In this document: positions 21,646 to 35,704 of the stretch, in pieces
Position numbering within the stretch: the first letter of the stretch is position 1
How the letters are laid out: each line of letters starts with the position of its first letter
The notes under the pieces: model-generated
Told to the model about the DNA's origin: nothing
The model's input: the letters and a program-made list of their open reading frames with translations, nothing else
Database searches by the model: none
From: Duganella margarita
GTDB taxonomy: Bacteria; Pseudomonadota; Gammaproteobacteria; Burkholderiales; Burkholderiaceae_D
Direction: 5' to 3'
Length of the DNA stretch: 64,000 bases
Assembly: GCF_009857535.1 (NCBI RefSeq)
Contig: NZ_WWCS01000010.1
Span: 62,001-126,000 of the forward strand
Position numbers and translations under genes: made by a program

Positions 21646-21755
21646 AGCTTTTCTTGAGGGAAAATGCGCCTTCTGCGCGAATTCTCACCAATCTACACAC
21701 GCATTATGACGTCACTATTACCTTGCGGCAATATATGCAACAGTGTTTTCTTTTA

Positions 21756-21799
21756 GTTAATATGTAATGAGCGTGTAACAATTGCCCGTTAGCATGTAA
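21756..21799. promoter_or_regulatory. Paired GTTAnnATGTAA repeats upstream of the Sia operon
   Basis: GTTAATATGTAA (21756-21767) and GTTAGCATGTAA (21788-21799) are direct repeats starting 32 bp apart, close to three helical turns, in the 183-bp region between the divergent chemoreceptor gene and siaA. This fits a regulator binding the same helix face. No known consensus is claimed. Confidence 0.35.
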
Positions 21800-21828
21800 G
21801 ACTCAGTGTTGATAAAGGGTTCCCGGCC

Positions 21829-23052
21829 GTGGAGTTCAATGCCTCTCGTTTGCACCTGCCCCGCTTTCGTCTCTCGGTTGCCGCCGACCTGTGCGTGGAG
21901 ACGATTTCGGTCCTGTCCGACACGACCAATTTCGCCGTCCTGGAGCTGTTCACCGAGCGCCGCGACCTGATGAGCCTGCCCGTCATCGAGAGCGGCCGCC
22001 CGATCGGCCTGATCAGCCGCAACATCTTCATGTCGCAGATGTCCAAGCCCTTCTATCACGAGCTGTATGGCAAGAAGAGCTGCATTGCCTTCATGGACAA
22101 GGAACCGCTGATCGTCGACGCCAACATGAGCATCGAAGCGCTGACCTTCCGCGCCGTGGAGTCAGGTGAAAAGGCGCTGGCCGATGGCTTCATCGTCACC
22201 CGCGACGGCGCGCTGGCCGGCGTCGGCTTCGGCTTGCAGCTGATGAACGTGGTGGCCAATATGCAGGCCGAGAAAAACCGTCAGATCATGCACAGCATCG
22301 ACTACGCCAGCGTGATCCAGCGCTCGCTGCTGCGCCCTTCCAACCTGGCGCTGTCCGATGCACTGGACGACGCCCATCTCGAATGGCAGCCGCGCGACGT
22401 GGTCGGCGGCGACTTCTACCACTTCGCGCGCTATGAAGACGGCTGGTTCGCCGCCATCGCCGACTGCACCGGCCACGGCGTGCCGGGCGCCTTCATGACG
22501 CTGATTTCGTCGTCGACCTTGAGCCAGGCATTGCAGCAACTGGGCCCGCGCGATCCGGCCAAGCTGATTGCCGAAGTCAATCGCGGCGTCAAGGGTATGC
22601 TGGGCCAGGTCGAAGGCCATGGCCACACCGAATCCAACGACGGCATGGACGCCGCCTTTATGTGGTTCGACCACGCCACCCGCCAGCTGCGCTTCGCCGG
22701 CGCCAAGCTGTCGCTGTTCCAGCTCGATCCGGACCAGCAATCGGTGCAGACCGTCGACGGTGACCGCATGGGCGTCGGCTACACCGATTCGCCGCTGGAC
22801 TACAGCTGGACCAACAAGATCATCACCATCCCGGAAGGCAGCCTGCTGTTCCTGACCACCGATGGCCTGATCGACCAGATCGGCGGCGCCAAGGACATCG
22901 CCTACGGCAAGCGCCGCATGCGCGACGTGCTACTGGCCAAGCGCACCGAGTGCGCGCGCCACGTGGCGCAGGCGATGCTGGACGATTACCAGGCCTGGCA
23001 AGGCGAACAGCCGCGCCGCGACGACCTGACCTTTTTCTGCTTACGTCCGTAA
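21829..23052 (+). CDS. SiaA-like PP2C/SpoIIE phosphatase with N-terminal CBS-like domain
   Basis: A 407-residue soluble protein. Residues about 15-150 form a CBS-pair-like sensory module (SLPVIESGRPIGLISRNIFM and DGFIVTRDGALAGVGFGLQL) of the type seen in GGDEF-associated proteins. Residues 165-405 are a SpoIIE/PP2C phosphatase with metal aspartates in DVVGGDFYHF, IADCTGHGVPGAFMT, FLTTDGLIDQ and RRDDLTFF. By analogy with the Pseudomonas SiaABCD pathway it should dephosphorylate SiaC. The usual SiaA is membrane-bound with a HAMP; this one has no membrane segment. The start is GTG with AAAGGG upstream. First gene of the siaABCD-like operon. Confidence 0.9.
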   Translation: MEFNASRLHLPRFRLSVAADLCVETISVLSDTTNFAVLELFTERRDLMSLPVIESGRPIGLISRNIFMSQMSKPFYHELYGKKSCIAFMDKEPLIVDANMSIEALTFRAVESGEKALADGFIVTRDGALAGVGFGLQLMNVVANMQAEKNRQIMHSIDYASVIQRSLLRPSNLALSDALDDAHLEWQPRDVVGGDFYHFARYEDGWFAAIADCTGHGVPGAFMTLISSSTLSQALQQLGPRDPAKLIAEVNRGVKGMLGQVEGHGHTESNDGMDAAFMWFDHATRQLRFAGAKLSLFQLDPDQQSVQTVDGDRMGVGYTDSPLDYSWTNKIITIPEGSLLFLTTDGLIDQIGGAKDIAYGKRRMRDVLLAKRTECARHVAQAMLDDYQAWQGEQPRRDDLTFFCLRP

Positions 23053-23064
23053 TAGGAGTTCCAC

Positions 23065-23622
23065 TTGTTGTACAAAGAATTCAGCGATTTTTATGAAGTG
23101 GCCCGCAAGCGCCACATCATCTTCTTCTACGTGGGCTACTTCTCGCAGCACGTGGTAGCGGCCATTTCGGAGACCATCAAGGCGCGCCTGGATACGGCCG
23201 GCGCGGCCGGGCCGACGCGCCGCCGCATCTTCTCGTCGTTTGTCGAAATGTCGCAGAACATCATGCACTATTCGTCCGACACACTGACGCCGGGCGACGC
23301 CACCGAGAACCAGATGCGGCGCGGCTCGTTCTGCATCGGCATGAAGGACGACAGCTTCTTCCTGCTGTGCGCCAATCCGGTCGACAGCGCCAACGCGGAG
23401 AACATCCGCAACCGCCTGGAACCGCTGCACTCGATGAGCATGGAAGAGATCAAGCTCGCTTACAAAAAAGCGCTGCGCGACGAAACGCCAACCGACAGCA
23501 AAGGCGCAGGCCTGGGATTCCTGACCATGGCGCGCGACGCCAGCGAACCGCTGGAATTCGAATTCGTGCAGGATGAGCACAATCCGGACACCACCGTCTT
23601 CTGCATCAAAGCGATTATCTGA
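23065..23622 (+). CDS. siaB: SiaB-family protein kinase
   Basis: A 185-residue protein of the SiaB family, a GHKL-like kinase that phosphorylates SiaC. SSFVEMSQNIMHYSSDTL resembles the N box, KGAGLGFLTMARDAS the glycine-rich lid, and the C-terminal strand FEFVQDEHNPDTTVFCIKAI completes the fold. The gene starts with TTG (followed by a second TTG), with AGGAG 6 bp upstream and no ATG in range. It lies 12 bp after the phosphatase gene and 19 bp before siaC. In the known pathway SiaB and SiaA set the phosphorylation state of SiaC, which in turn controls the cyclase SiaD. Confidence 0.92.
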   Translation: MLYKEFSDFYEVARKRHIIFFYVGYFSQHVVAAISETIKARLDTAGAAGPTRRRIFSSFVEMSQNIMHYSSDTLTPGDATENQMRRGSFCIGMKDDSFFLLCANPVDSANAENIRNRLEPLHSMSMEEIKLAYKKALRDETPTDSKGAGLGFLTMARDASEPLEFEFVQDEHNPDTTVFCIKAII

Positions 23623-23641
23623 ACATACCGAGAACTATAAA

Positions 23642-24028
23642 ATGGAACCACTCTTCATCGCCGCTTCGCCCACTTCGCCGGAAGTCGATTTCCGCTTCGA
23701 CCAGCACACGCTGTCGATCAAGGGCGAATCCTACCCGGAAAACGCCGCCGCCTTCTACGGTCCCGTGATCGCGCGCGTCAAGGCTTACCTCGACCAGTGC
23801 AGCGATGCCGAGATCACCGTGCATGTGTCGCTGGCCTACTTCAACAGCTCCAGCACCAAGATGCTGTTCAGTTTCTTCGAGGCGCTGAACGACGCCGCCA
23901 TGGCCGGCAACCAGGTGCGCCTGAACTGGTATCACGACGAAGACGACGACACCATTCTCGAATTCGGCCAGGAACTGCAGGACGATTTCGGCGCGCTGGA
24001 CTTCCACGATCACGCAGTGAGCAACTGA
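23642..24028 (+). CDS. siaC: SiaC-family regulatory phosphoprotein (DUF1987)
   Basis: A 128-residue SiaC protein. The family opening FDQHTLSIKGESYPENAAAF is present, and VHVSLAYFNSSSTKMLFSFF contains the Thr/Ser region phosphorylated in SiaC homologues (STK). Unphosphorylated SiaC binds and activates the SiaD cyclase, while phosphorylated SiaC binds the kinase. The stop TGA shares one base with the ATG of the cyclase gene, so the two are translationally coupled, as expected for stoichiometric partners. Confidence 0.93.
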   Translation: MEPLFIAASPTSPEVDFRFDQHTLSIKGESYPENAAAFYGPVIARVKAYLDQCSDAEITVHVSLAYFNSSSTKMLFSFFEALNDAAMAGNQVRLNWYHDEDDDTILEFGQELQDDFGALDFHDHAVSN

Positions 24029-24798
24029 TGAAACCCATGGCCGACGCCGACCTGTTTGCGCTGGAAAGCGCCGCACTGGCTAACGCCAAGGCGGCATATG
24101 CCGATTCCTGCGCCGACCCACGCGCGGCGCTGGCCGAAATGATCGTCCACTACGAGCGCCTGATGCGCGAGAGCCGCCGCCTGATCCGCCGCAGCGACCG
24201 CGCGGAACTGGACATGAACCAGATGAACCGCCAGCTGCACGAACTGGCGCAGCAGCTGGAATACCGCGCCACCCACGATCCGCTGAGCGGCGCCCTGAAT
24301 CGCGCCGCCGTGATCGAGCAGGCGTCCGATTGCCTGGAGCACGGCGACATGGCGCTGATCGTGCTGGATATCGATCACTTCAAGTGGATCAACGACGACT
24401 TCGGCCATCCGGCCGGCGATACCGTCATCAAAACTGTGGTGAACTGCCTGAAGGCGCTGTTCGGCCCCGGCATCGCCATCGGCCGCGTCGGCGGCGAAGA
24501 ATTCTCGGTAGTGTGGCCCACCTCCTCGCCCGAGGAAGCCAAGGAAGTGGGCATGCGCATCTGCGACGCCATCGCCGATCAGGTGTTCGGCGCGCCGATC
24601 AACCGCCAGATCACGGCCAGCGTGGGCGTCAGCTGGAACAGCATGCACACCAGCTTCGAGCTGGCCTACAGCCGCGCCGACGAGGCGCTGTACGCCGCCA
24701 AGCGCGCCGGCCGTAATTGCGTCAAGCTGTACTCGCAGCTGCCGTTGCCGGTTACGCCGCCACCAGCGTCCGAAGACGCTTCAACTCCTTGCCATTAG
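24028..24798 (+). CDS. siaD: SiaD-type diguanylate cyclase
   Basis: A 256-residue cytoplasmic protein: an N-terminal coiled coil (about residues 25-80, LRESRRLIRR-like helices) that docks SiaC in the known pathway, and a GGDEF domain at about 90-240. The active site reads GRVGGEEFSVVW (GGEEF), with DIDHFKWINDDFGHPAGD as the substrate loop. No RxxD inhibitory site is seen just before GGEEF, so product inhibition is probably absent, which makes SiaC control more important. The last 47 bases overlap the convergent yjjJ-like gene. Confidence 0.92.
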   Translation: MKPMADADLFALESAALANAKAAYADSCADPRAALAEMIVHYERLMRESRRLIRRSDRAELDMNQMNRQLHELAQQLEYRATHDPLSGALNRAAVIEQASDCLEHGDMALIVLDIDHFKWINDDFGHPAGDTVIKTVVNCLKALFGPGIAIGRVGGEEFSVVWPTSSPEEAKEVGMRICDAIADQVFGAPINRQITASVGVSWNSMHTSFELAYSRADEALYAAKRAGRNCVKLYSQLPLPVTPPPASEDASTPCH

Positions 24799-26128
24799 CC
24801 TTGCAGACGGCGCGGAAGCCGGCGCTGATGCGTTCATCGGCGCCGGCCGCGCGCCAGAAGACGATGGCTGCATCGGCCGCCGCCAGCCAGTCGGCGCGCT
24901 CCGCCGGCAGCGGCAACGACGGCGCATACTCGCGCTGCGGCAGTTCCACGCCACGTGCCGGCGCATACAGCATCGGCAGCATATCGTAGGCTGGCGCCAA
25001 AGCCAGCGGCGGCTGGCCGCTCTCCCCCGGCACGAAAGCCAGGTTCCCCTCATGCATATCGCTGTTGGCGATCAGCCGGCCAAAGTGATACAGGCGATTG
25101 ATCGACGCATGGGTGTCGGCGCTGATGTAGCGTGCCGCCAGCAGGCGGGCGGCGGCGCGGCTCCAGTTTTCACCGGCCATGCCGAATAGCGCAGCGTCCA
25201 GCGCTGCCCAGGTGCAGACTGCCGAGCGGCCGAATTCACCATGGCGGTCGAAGCGCTCGACTTCCAGAAAGGTACGATGGGCGGCGCGATGGATGCGGCT
25301 GCGCGCGGCCGGCAGCCGTAGTTCTGCCGCAATGGTGTCCAGCGCCAGATGCTCGCACACCAGCAGGTCGGCCCAGCGCTGCACCCCAGGCGTCTGGTCG
25401 TTGCCGGAAAATTTGACGATGACGTGGGCGCTTTCGCCGCCGTGCTGGCGGAAGGCGGTAAATTTCGGGAATTCGCCGCCGGCGGAGGAGCCGGCGTCGC
25501 CGGCCTGCATCGCCGCTGCGGCCAGCCCGGGATAAGCGCCTTCTGCCAGCGGCGCATGCCCTTGCTGCATGTTCTCCAGGTGACGCCGGTACGCGGCCTC
25601 GCCGATGATGTAGTTGCCTGCGGTGTCGTGACCCAGCTGCGCCAGCATGTACAGGATGTCGTCCTCCGGCCATTTCTGCGGATCGGGACCGACCTGCAGC
25701 AGACCGGCGTAGTTGCGGGCGAAATTGCGGCCCAAAAAACCCTGCGGCCGCATGTCGTCCAGCGGATATGGCAGGCCGGGGAACCAGCCGTCGCGCATTT
25801 CCGGCGCCAGCGGCCATTCGAGCGTTTGTTCGTAGCGCAGCGCGCAGCCGGCCGGGTAGATCGGTTCGAGCATGGCGATCTGCTCGCCGCGTCCTTTGCG
25901 GTCGATGCGGTAGACTGGAATCGATTCGGTGCTGCCGCGCAGCGGACGGCGCGCGGCGTAACTGGTGCGGCGGGCGGCGCCGCGCACCACGATCTGCTCG
26001 CCCAGTTCACGCACCATGCGCATCATGGTGGCGCGGCTGAGCGTGGGACGGGTTTTCTGCAGGCGTAACAGCAGATCGGCGCCGGACAGCACGCGCGCAA
26101 GTCGGAGAATTTGCAGTATATCAGCCAT
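24752..26128 (-). CDS. yjjJ: HipA-like serine/threonine kinase, YjjJ type
   Basis: A 458-residue HipA-family protein of the long YjjJ (HipH) type. The N-terminus has a winged-helix DNA-binding region (residues 1-60, PTLSRATMMRMVRELG). The kinase core includes VIVKFSGNDQ (ATP lysine), LEVERFDRHGEFGR, the catalytic NSDMHEGNL and the metal-binding PAYDMLPMLY. HipA relatives phosphorylate targets such as glutamyl-tRNA synthetase, with HipB as antitoxin; no HipB-like gene is adjacent here. The fused DNA-binding region may allow self-regulation. Three TGAAACG sites lie directly upstream. Confidence 0.88.
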   Translation of the reverse strand: MADILQILRLARVLSGADLLLRLQKTRPTLSRATMMRMVRELGEQIVVRGAARRTSYAARRPLRGSTESIPVYRIDRKGRGEQIAMLEPIYPAGCALRYEQTLEWPLAPEMRDGWFPGLPYPLDDMRPQGFLGRNFARNYAGLLQVGPDPQKWPEDDILYMLAQLGHDTAGNYIIGEAAYRRHLENMQQGHAPLAEGAYPGLAAAAMQAGDAGSSAGGEFPKFTAFRQHGGESAHVIVKFSGNDQTPGVQRWADLLVCEHLALDTIAAELRLPAARSRIHRAAHRTFLEVERFDRHGEFGRSAVCTWAALDAALFGMAGENWSRAAARLLAARYISADTHASINRLYHFGRLIANSDMHEGNLAFVPGESGQPPLALAPAYDMLPMLYAPARGVELPQREYAPSLPLPAERADWLAAADAAIVFWRAAGADERISAGFRAVCKANGKELKRLRTLVAA

Positions 26129-26129
26129 G

Positions 26130-26216
26130 TGAAACGTTTTATGAAACGATTCTAATTAACCAAATATAGCATATTCAATGACTTACGTGCATATCTAGCG
26201 CAGTTGTGAAACGATT
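26130..26216. promoter_or_regulatory. Three TGAAACG-N sites upstream of the HipA-like gene
   Basis: TGAAACGTTTTA (26130-26141), TGAAACGATTCT (26142-26153) and TGAAACGATTAT (26207-26218) resemble degenerate LacI/Cra-type sites (ideal TGAAACGTTTCA). The first two abut and lie immediately upstream of the yjjJ-like start codon; the third overlaps the stop region of the dehydrogenase gene 65 bp away. They could be autoregulatory sites of the kinase's own winged-helix domain. Confidence 0.4.
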
Positions 26217-27165
26217 ATTTGACTGGTGTGAGTAGCGGCTTGCCGTCAAAATGCGCACGCAGGTTGTCCACCACCAGTTGTCCCATGGCGTGGCGGGTTT
26301 CCACCGTCAGGCTGCCGATGTGCGGCGTCAGCACCACGTTGTCCAGTTCACGCAGCGCGGCCGGCACATTTGGCTCGTCGGCAAAGACGTCCAGCGCCGC
26401 CATCCCCAGCGTACCGTCGCCGAGCGCGGCGATCAAGGCTTGCTCGTCCACCAGCGAGCCGCGCGCGATGTTGACCAGCGTGCCTTGCGGGCCGAGCGCC
26501 GCCAGCACCGCCGCATTGACCGTGTGGTGCGTGGCCGCGCCGCCCGGTGCAGCCACCACCAGATAGTCGCTGGCCTCGGCCAGTGCCAGCAGCGAATCGG
26601 CGCGCGGCACCGGCGTGCCCTCGATGGCGCGCGGCTGGAAGTATTGCAGCGTCATGCCGAAGGCCTGCGCGCGCGCGCCGATGGCCTGGCCGATGCGGCC
26701 AAAACCATAGATGCCGCACACTTTGCCGCGCAAGGCGCGCGTCGGCTTGATTGGTTTGCCGGCTTCCCACGAACCATCGCGCACGAAAGTATCCAATGAC
26801 GGCAGGCGGCGCGCGGCGGCCAGCAACAGCGTCAGCGCCAGGTCGGCCACGTCGTCGGTCAGCACGCCCGGGGTGTTGGTGACGGCGACGCCGCGCGCGC
26901 GCGTGGCGGCCAGGTCCACCGCGTCGGTGCCGATGCCGTTGACGGCGACGATTTCTACTTTTGGCAACTGCGCCAGCAAATCGGCCTTGATGCCGATCGC
27001 GCCGGTGGTCAATACGCCACGCACTTGCGGCGCCACGCCGGCCAGCCATCCGGCCTGCTGCTCGCGCGGCTGCTGCCACAGATGGTGACAATGAAAATGC
27101 TGCTCCAACTGAGCCATCACATCGGCCGACGGACTGGCTGCCAGGACTAATACTTCGGGTTTCAT
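26215..27165 (-). CDS. D-2-hydroxyacid dehydrogenase (glyoxylate/hydroxypyruvate reductase-like)
   Basis: A 316-residue NAD(P)-dependent D-isomer-specific dehydrogenase. The Rossmann motif is GIYGFGRIGQAIGARAQAFG (about residues 148-167). Catalytic residues are the Arg in NIARGSLVDEQAL, the Glu in DVFADEPNVP and the His in LTPHIGSLT. Closest known activities are glyoxylate/hydroxypyruvate or 2-ketogluconate reduction; the sequence does not decide which. I chose ATG 27165, which gives the family's usual start (MKPEVLVLAAS); the open frame continues far upstream but there is antisense to the large kinase gene. Confidence 0.92.
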   Translation of the reverse strand: MKPEVLVLAASPSADVMAQLEQHFHCHHLWQQPREQQAGWLAGVAPQVRGVLTTGAIGIKADLLAQLPKVEIVAVNGIGTDAVDLAATRARGVAVTNTPGVLTDDVADLALTLLLAAARRLPSLDTFVRDGSWEAGKPIKPTRALRGKVCGIYGFGRIGQAIGARAQAFGMTLQYFQPRAIEGTPVPRADSLLALAEASDYLVVAAPGGAATHHTVNAAVLAALGPQGTLVNIARGSLVDEQALIAALGDGTLGMAALDVFADEPNVPAALRELDNVVLTPHIGSLTVETRHAMGQLVVDNLRAHFDGKPLLTPVK

Positions 27166-27291
27166 ATGAATACCTACATGGTTAGCATGTGGTGATTGTA
27201 CAAGCGCAGGTGAATTCCCGTTGCCAGTCATGGACTTTCGGTCAGCATTTCCGTATGCTTGACTGACCAACCAGAGGAGCGCGCACGGATT

Positions 27292-32321
<5,030 letters not shown>

Positions 32322-32325
<4 letters not shown>

Positions 32326-34433
32326 GCGCGCGCCTTGGACACGGCGATCTGGTCCAGGATGTGTTTCGGCACTTCCGCGTAGTGCTTGAACTCCATCGTG
32401 TAGGTCGCGCGGCCCTGGGTCAGCGAACGCAGCGTGGTCGAGTAGCCGAACATCTCGGCCAGCGGCACCGAAGCGCGGATGATCTTGCCGCCGCCGCCCG
32501 GAATCTCGTCCATGCCCTGCACCATGCCGCGCCGCGACGTCAGGTCGCCCATGGCGTTGCCCATGAATTCTTCCGGCGTCTCCACCTCGACCTGCATCAC
32601 CGGTTCCAGCAGCACCGGACCGGCGCGCCGCATGCCTTCCTTGAACGCCATCGAACCGGCCATGCGGAACGCATTCTCGTTCGAGTCGACGTCGTGGTAC
32701 GAACCGAAGGTCAGCGTCGCGCGCACATCGACCACCGGGTAGCCGGCCAGCACGCCGGAACGCAGGGTTTCCTGGATGCCCTTGTCGACCGCCGGAATAA
32801 ATTCGCGCGGCACCACCCCGCCTTTGATGGCGTCGACAAACTCGTAACCCTTGCCGCCCGCCGGCAACGGCTCCAGCGTCAGTACCACATGGCCATACTG
32901 GCCACGGCCACCCGACTGCTTGACGAACTTGCCTTCGACATCGGTGGCGATCTTGGTGATGGTCTCGCGGTAGGCCACTTGCGGCTTGCCCACGGTCGCC
33001 TCGACGCCGAATTCGCGCCGCATGCGGTCCACCAGAATCTCCAGGTGCAGCTCGCCCATGCCGGACATAATGGTCTGGCCCGATTCCTCGTCGGTATGCA
33101 CGCGGAACGACGGGTCCTCCTGCGCCAGGCGATTCAGGGCGATGCCCATTTTCTCCTGGTCGACCTTGGTCTTCGGTTCCACCGCCTGCGAAATCACCGG
33201 CTCGGGGAAAATCATTTTTTCCAGCACGATCACATGATCCGGCGAACTCAGCGTATCGCCGGTGGTCACGCCTTTCAGACCGACCGCCGCGGCGATGTCG
33301 CCCGCGTACACTTCCTTGATCTCCTTGCGCTCGTTGGCGTGCATCTGCAGGATGCGGCCCAGGCGCTCCTTCTGCGACTTGGTCGGGTTGTAAACCGTGT
33401 CGCCGGAATTCACCACGCCCGAATACACGCGGAAGAAGGTCAGCTGGCCGACAAACGGGTCGGTCATGATCTTGAACGCCAGCGCCGCGAATGGATCTTC
33501 GTCGGTCGGATGACGCTCGATCGGATTGTCCGCTTCATCGGTACCGGCGATCGCCGGCACGTCCACCGGCGACGGCAGATATTCGATCACCGCGTCCAGC
33601 ATCGCCTGCACGCCCCGGTTCTTGAACGCGCTACCGGCCAGCATCGGCACGATTTCGTTGCGGATGGTGCGCAGGCGCAGGCCGGTCTTGATTTCCTCTT
33701 CGGTCAGCACGCCGCCGTCCAGGTATTTCTCCAGCAGTTCGGGCGTGCCTTCGGCTGCGGCTTCGACCATCTTGTCGCGCCACTCCTGTGCCACCGCCTG
33801 CAACTCGGCCGGGATATCTTCATAGGTGAACTTGACGCCCAGCGTCTCGTCATCCCAGTTAATCGCGCGCATCTTGACCAGGTCGATCACGCCATGGAAA
33901 TTATCCTCGGCGCCCAGCGGCACCTGGATCGGCACGGCCACGCCCTTCAGGCGGTTGGCCACCTGTTCGCGCACGCGGAAGAAGTCGGCGCCGACGCGGT
34001 CCATCTTGTTGACGAAGGCGATCCGTGGCACCTTGTATTTATTCGCCTGGCGCCACACGGTTTCCGACTGCGGCTGCACGCCGCCGACGGCGTCGTACAC
34101 CATCACGGCGCCATCCAGCACGCGCATGGAACGTTCCACCTCGATGGTGAAGTCGACGTGCCCCGGGGTGTCGATGATGTTGATGCGATGCTCGGGGAAA
34201 TTGCCGGCCATGCCTTTCCAGAAGGCGGTGGTGGCGGCCGAGGTAATGGTGATCCCGCGTTCCTGTTCCTGTTCCATCCAGTCCATCGTCGCGGCACCGT
34301 TATGTACCTCACCGATTTTATGGTTGACTCCGGTATAAAACAGGATGCGCTCCGTCGTCGTCGTTTTGCCAGCGTCGATGTGCGCGCTGATGCCGATGTT
34401 GCGGTAACGCTCGATGGGGGTCTTGCGGGTCAT
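32322..34433 (-). CDS. fusA: Elongation factor G, stand-alone copy
   Basis: A 703-residue, full-length EF-G, the GTPase that drives ribosomal translocation and recycling. G motifs are AHIDAGKTTTTERI, the switch region GITITSAATT, DTPGHVDFT and VNKMDRVGAD. Domains II to V follow, including GRGQYGHVVLTLEPLP and SRRGMVQGMDEIPGGGGKII near the end. It is not flanked by rpsL, rpsG or tuf, so it is likely the second EF-G that many Burkholderiales carry outside the str operon. AAGGAG precedes its ATG. It ends 4 bp inside the end of the convergent kinase gene. Confidence 0.95.
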
Positions 34434-34582
34434 TACAATCTCCTTGGATATACAGCTTCGGAAGTCTCAAGTGCGGCGATAGTTGCCGAATTCAAGAGCC
34501 CGTTACCGTGCGACATGTTCAATAGCAATTAATGTAATCTCTGACATTATTTAACAGCTTACCTCTCACCTGGACCTATTGC

Positions 34583-35704
34583 ATGCGCGCATCAACGAAA
34601 ACGACACTTTTCCTTACTTTAGGCATGGCCCCGGCTCTGGCTTTGGCCCAGGCCTCCGACGTTGAGCTGCGCCTCGAGCGCTGCTCGGTGCTGGGCGACG
34701 CCAGCGCTCGCCTGGCGTGCTACGACGGCCTGGCCAAAAACGCGCCGGTGGTGCAGAAAGCCGGCGAAAACGCCATCGTCGCGCCGGCCGCCGACGCCAA
34801 CAATGGCACGGTCGCCTCGGCCGATGCCCCGGCCCGCACCCAGCCGGCCGCTCCGCCGCCGGAGCCAAAAGTGCCGGCCACGGTCGCGGCGCTGACCACC
34901 ATCCCGCCCGAGGAGACGGTTTCGCGCATGGTGCAGGAATGGGAACTGGACCGCTCATCCAAGCGCGGCGTGTTCAATTTCCGCCCTCATCGTCCCAGCT
35001 ATTTGTTACTCGCCAATTACAGCACCAGCTCCAACGATACGCCTTTTGAGGAGTTTACGCCGGGCGGCATCAAATCCAAGCACGTGGAGCTGACCTACCA
35101 GATCAGTTTCAAGATGAAGATGATCGAGCAGTTGCTCAGCACGCCGGTCGACCTGTGGTTCGGCTACACCCAGAACAGCTTCTGGCAAGCCTACAACCGC
35201 GCCGCCTCCAGCCCGTTCCGCGAGACCAATTACCAGCCTGAGCTGATGCTGACCACGCCGCTGGCACTGGACCTGGGTATCCTGGACGTACGCTATCTGA
35301 CGCTGGCGCTGAACCACCAGTCGAACGGCCAGACCTCGACGCTGTCGCGCAGCTGGAACCGGATTTATGCGGAAGTGGGTGCGGAAAAAGGCAAGTTCGG
35401 CGTCTCGTTCCGCCTGTGGAAGCGGCTGGATAACGCCCGTTCGGACAACGACAACATCGACATCACCGATTACATGGGCCATGGCGACGTGCGCGCCACC
35501 TACCGCTTCAATGGTCACGAGCTGTCGCTGCTGGCGCGCCGCAATATCTCGACCGGTCACGGCGCGTTGCAAGCCGGGTGGGCCTTCCCAGTGGTGGCCA
35601 ACCTGAACGGCTATGTGCAGGCGTTCAGCGGCTATGGCCAGAGCCTGATCGACTACAACTACTCGCAGAAGTCGATCGGCGCCGGCTTCCTGGTCAAGTT
35701 TTAA
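34583..35704 (+). CDS. pldA: Outer-membrane phospholipase A1 (OMPLA family)
   Basis: A 373-residue protein: signal peptide (residues 1-22, ALA|QA), a module with CSVLGDASARLACYDGLA, a Pro/Ala linker to about residue 125, and a twelve-stranded barrel. The catalytic motif is NHQSNGQTSTLSRSWNRIYA, containing the His and Ser of the triad and the downstream Asn. OMPLA hydrolyses misplaced phospholipids in the outer leaflet, is Ca2+-dependent and active as a dimer. The C-terminus ends in Phe (GAGFLVKF), as outer-membrane proteins need. The N-terminal extension of about 100 residues relative to E. coli PldA is common in betaproteobacteria. Confidence 0.93.
   Translation: MRASTKTTLFLTLGMAPALALAQASDVELRLERCSVLGDASARLACYDGLAKNAPVVQKAGENAIVAPAADANNGTVASADAPARTQPAAPPPEPKVPATVAALTTIPPEETVSRMVQEWELDRSSKRGVFNFRPHRPSYLLLANYSTSSNDTPFEEFTPGGIKSKHVELTYQISFKMKMIEQLLSTPVDLWFGYTQNSFWQAYNRAASSPFRETNYQPELMLTTPLALDLGILDVRYLTLALNHQSNGQTSTLSRSWNRIYAEVGAEKGKFGVSFRLWKRLDNARSDNDNIDITDYMGHGDVRATYRFNGHELSLLARRNISTGHGALQAGWAFPVVANLNGYVQAFSGYGQSLIDYNYSQKSIGAGFLVKF

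Noticed and set aside
21646..21790. Possible FliA (sigma-28) promoter for the chemoreceptor
   Set aside because: TAAAAGAA and GCCGCAAG occur on the right strand but are about 17-18 bp apart instead of the required 11.
32361..34532. 723-codon rightward open frame antisense to fusA
   Set aside because: The EF-G gene on the other strand is certain, and this frame gives His/Arg-rich sequence with no recognisable motif.
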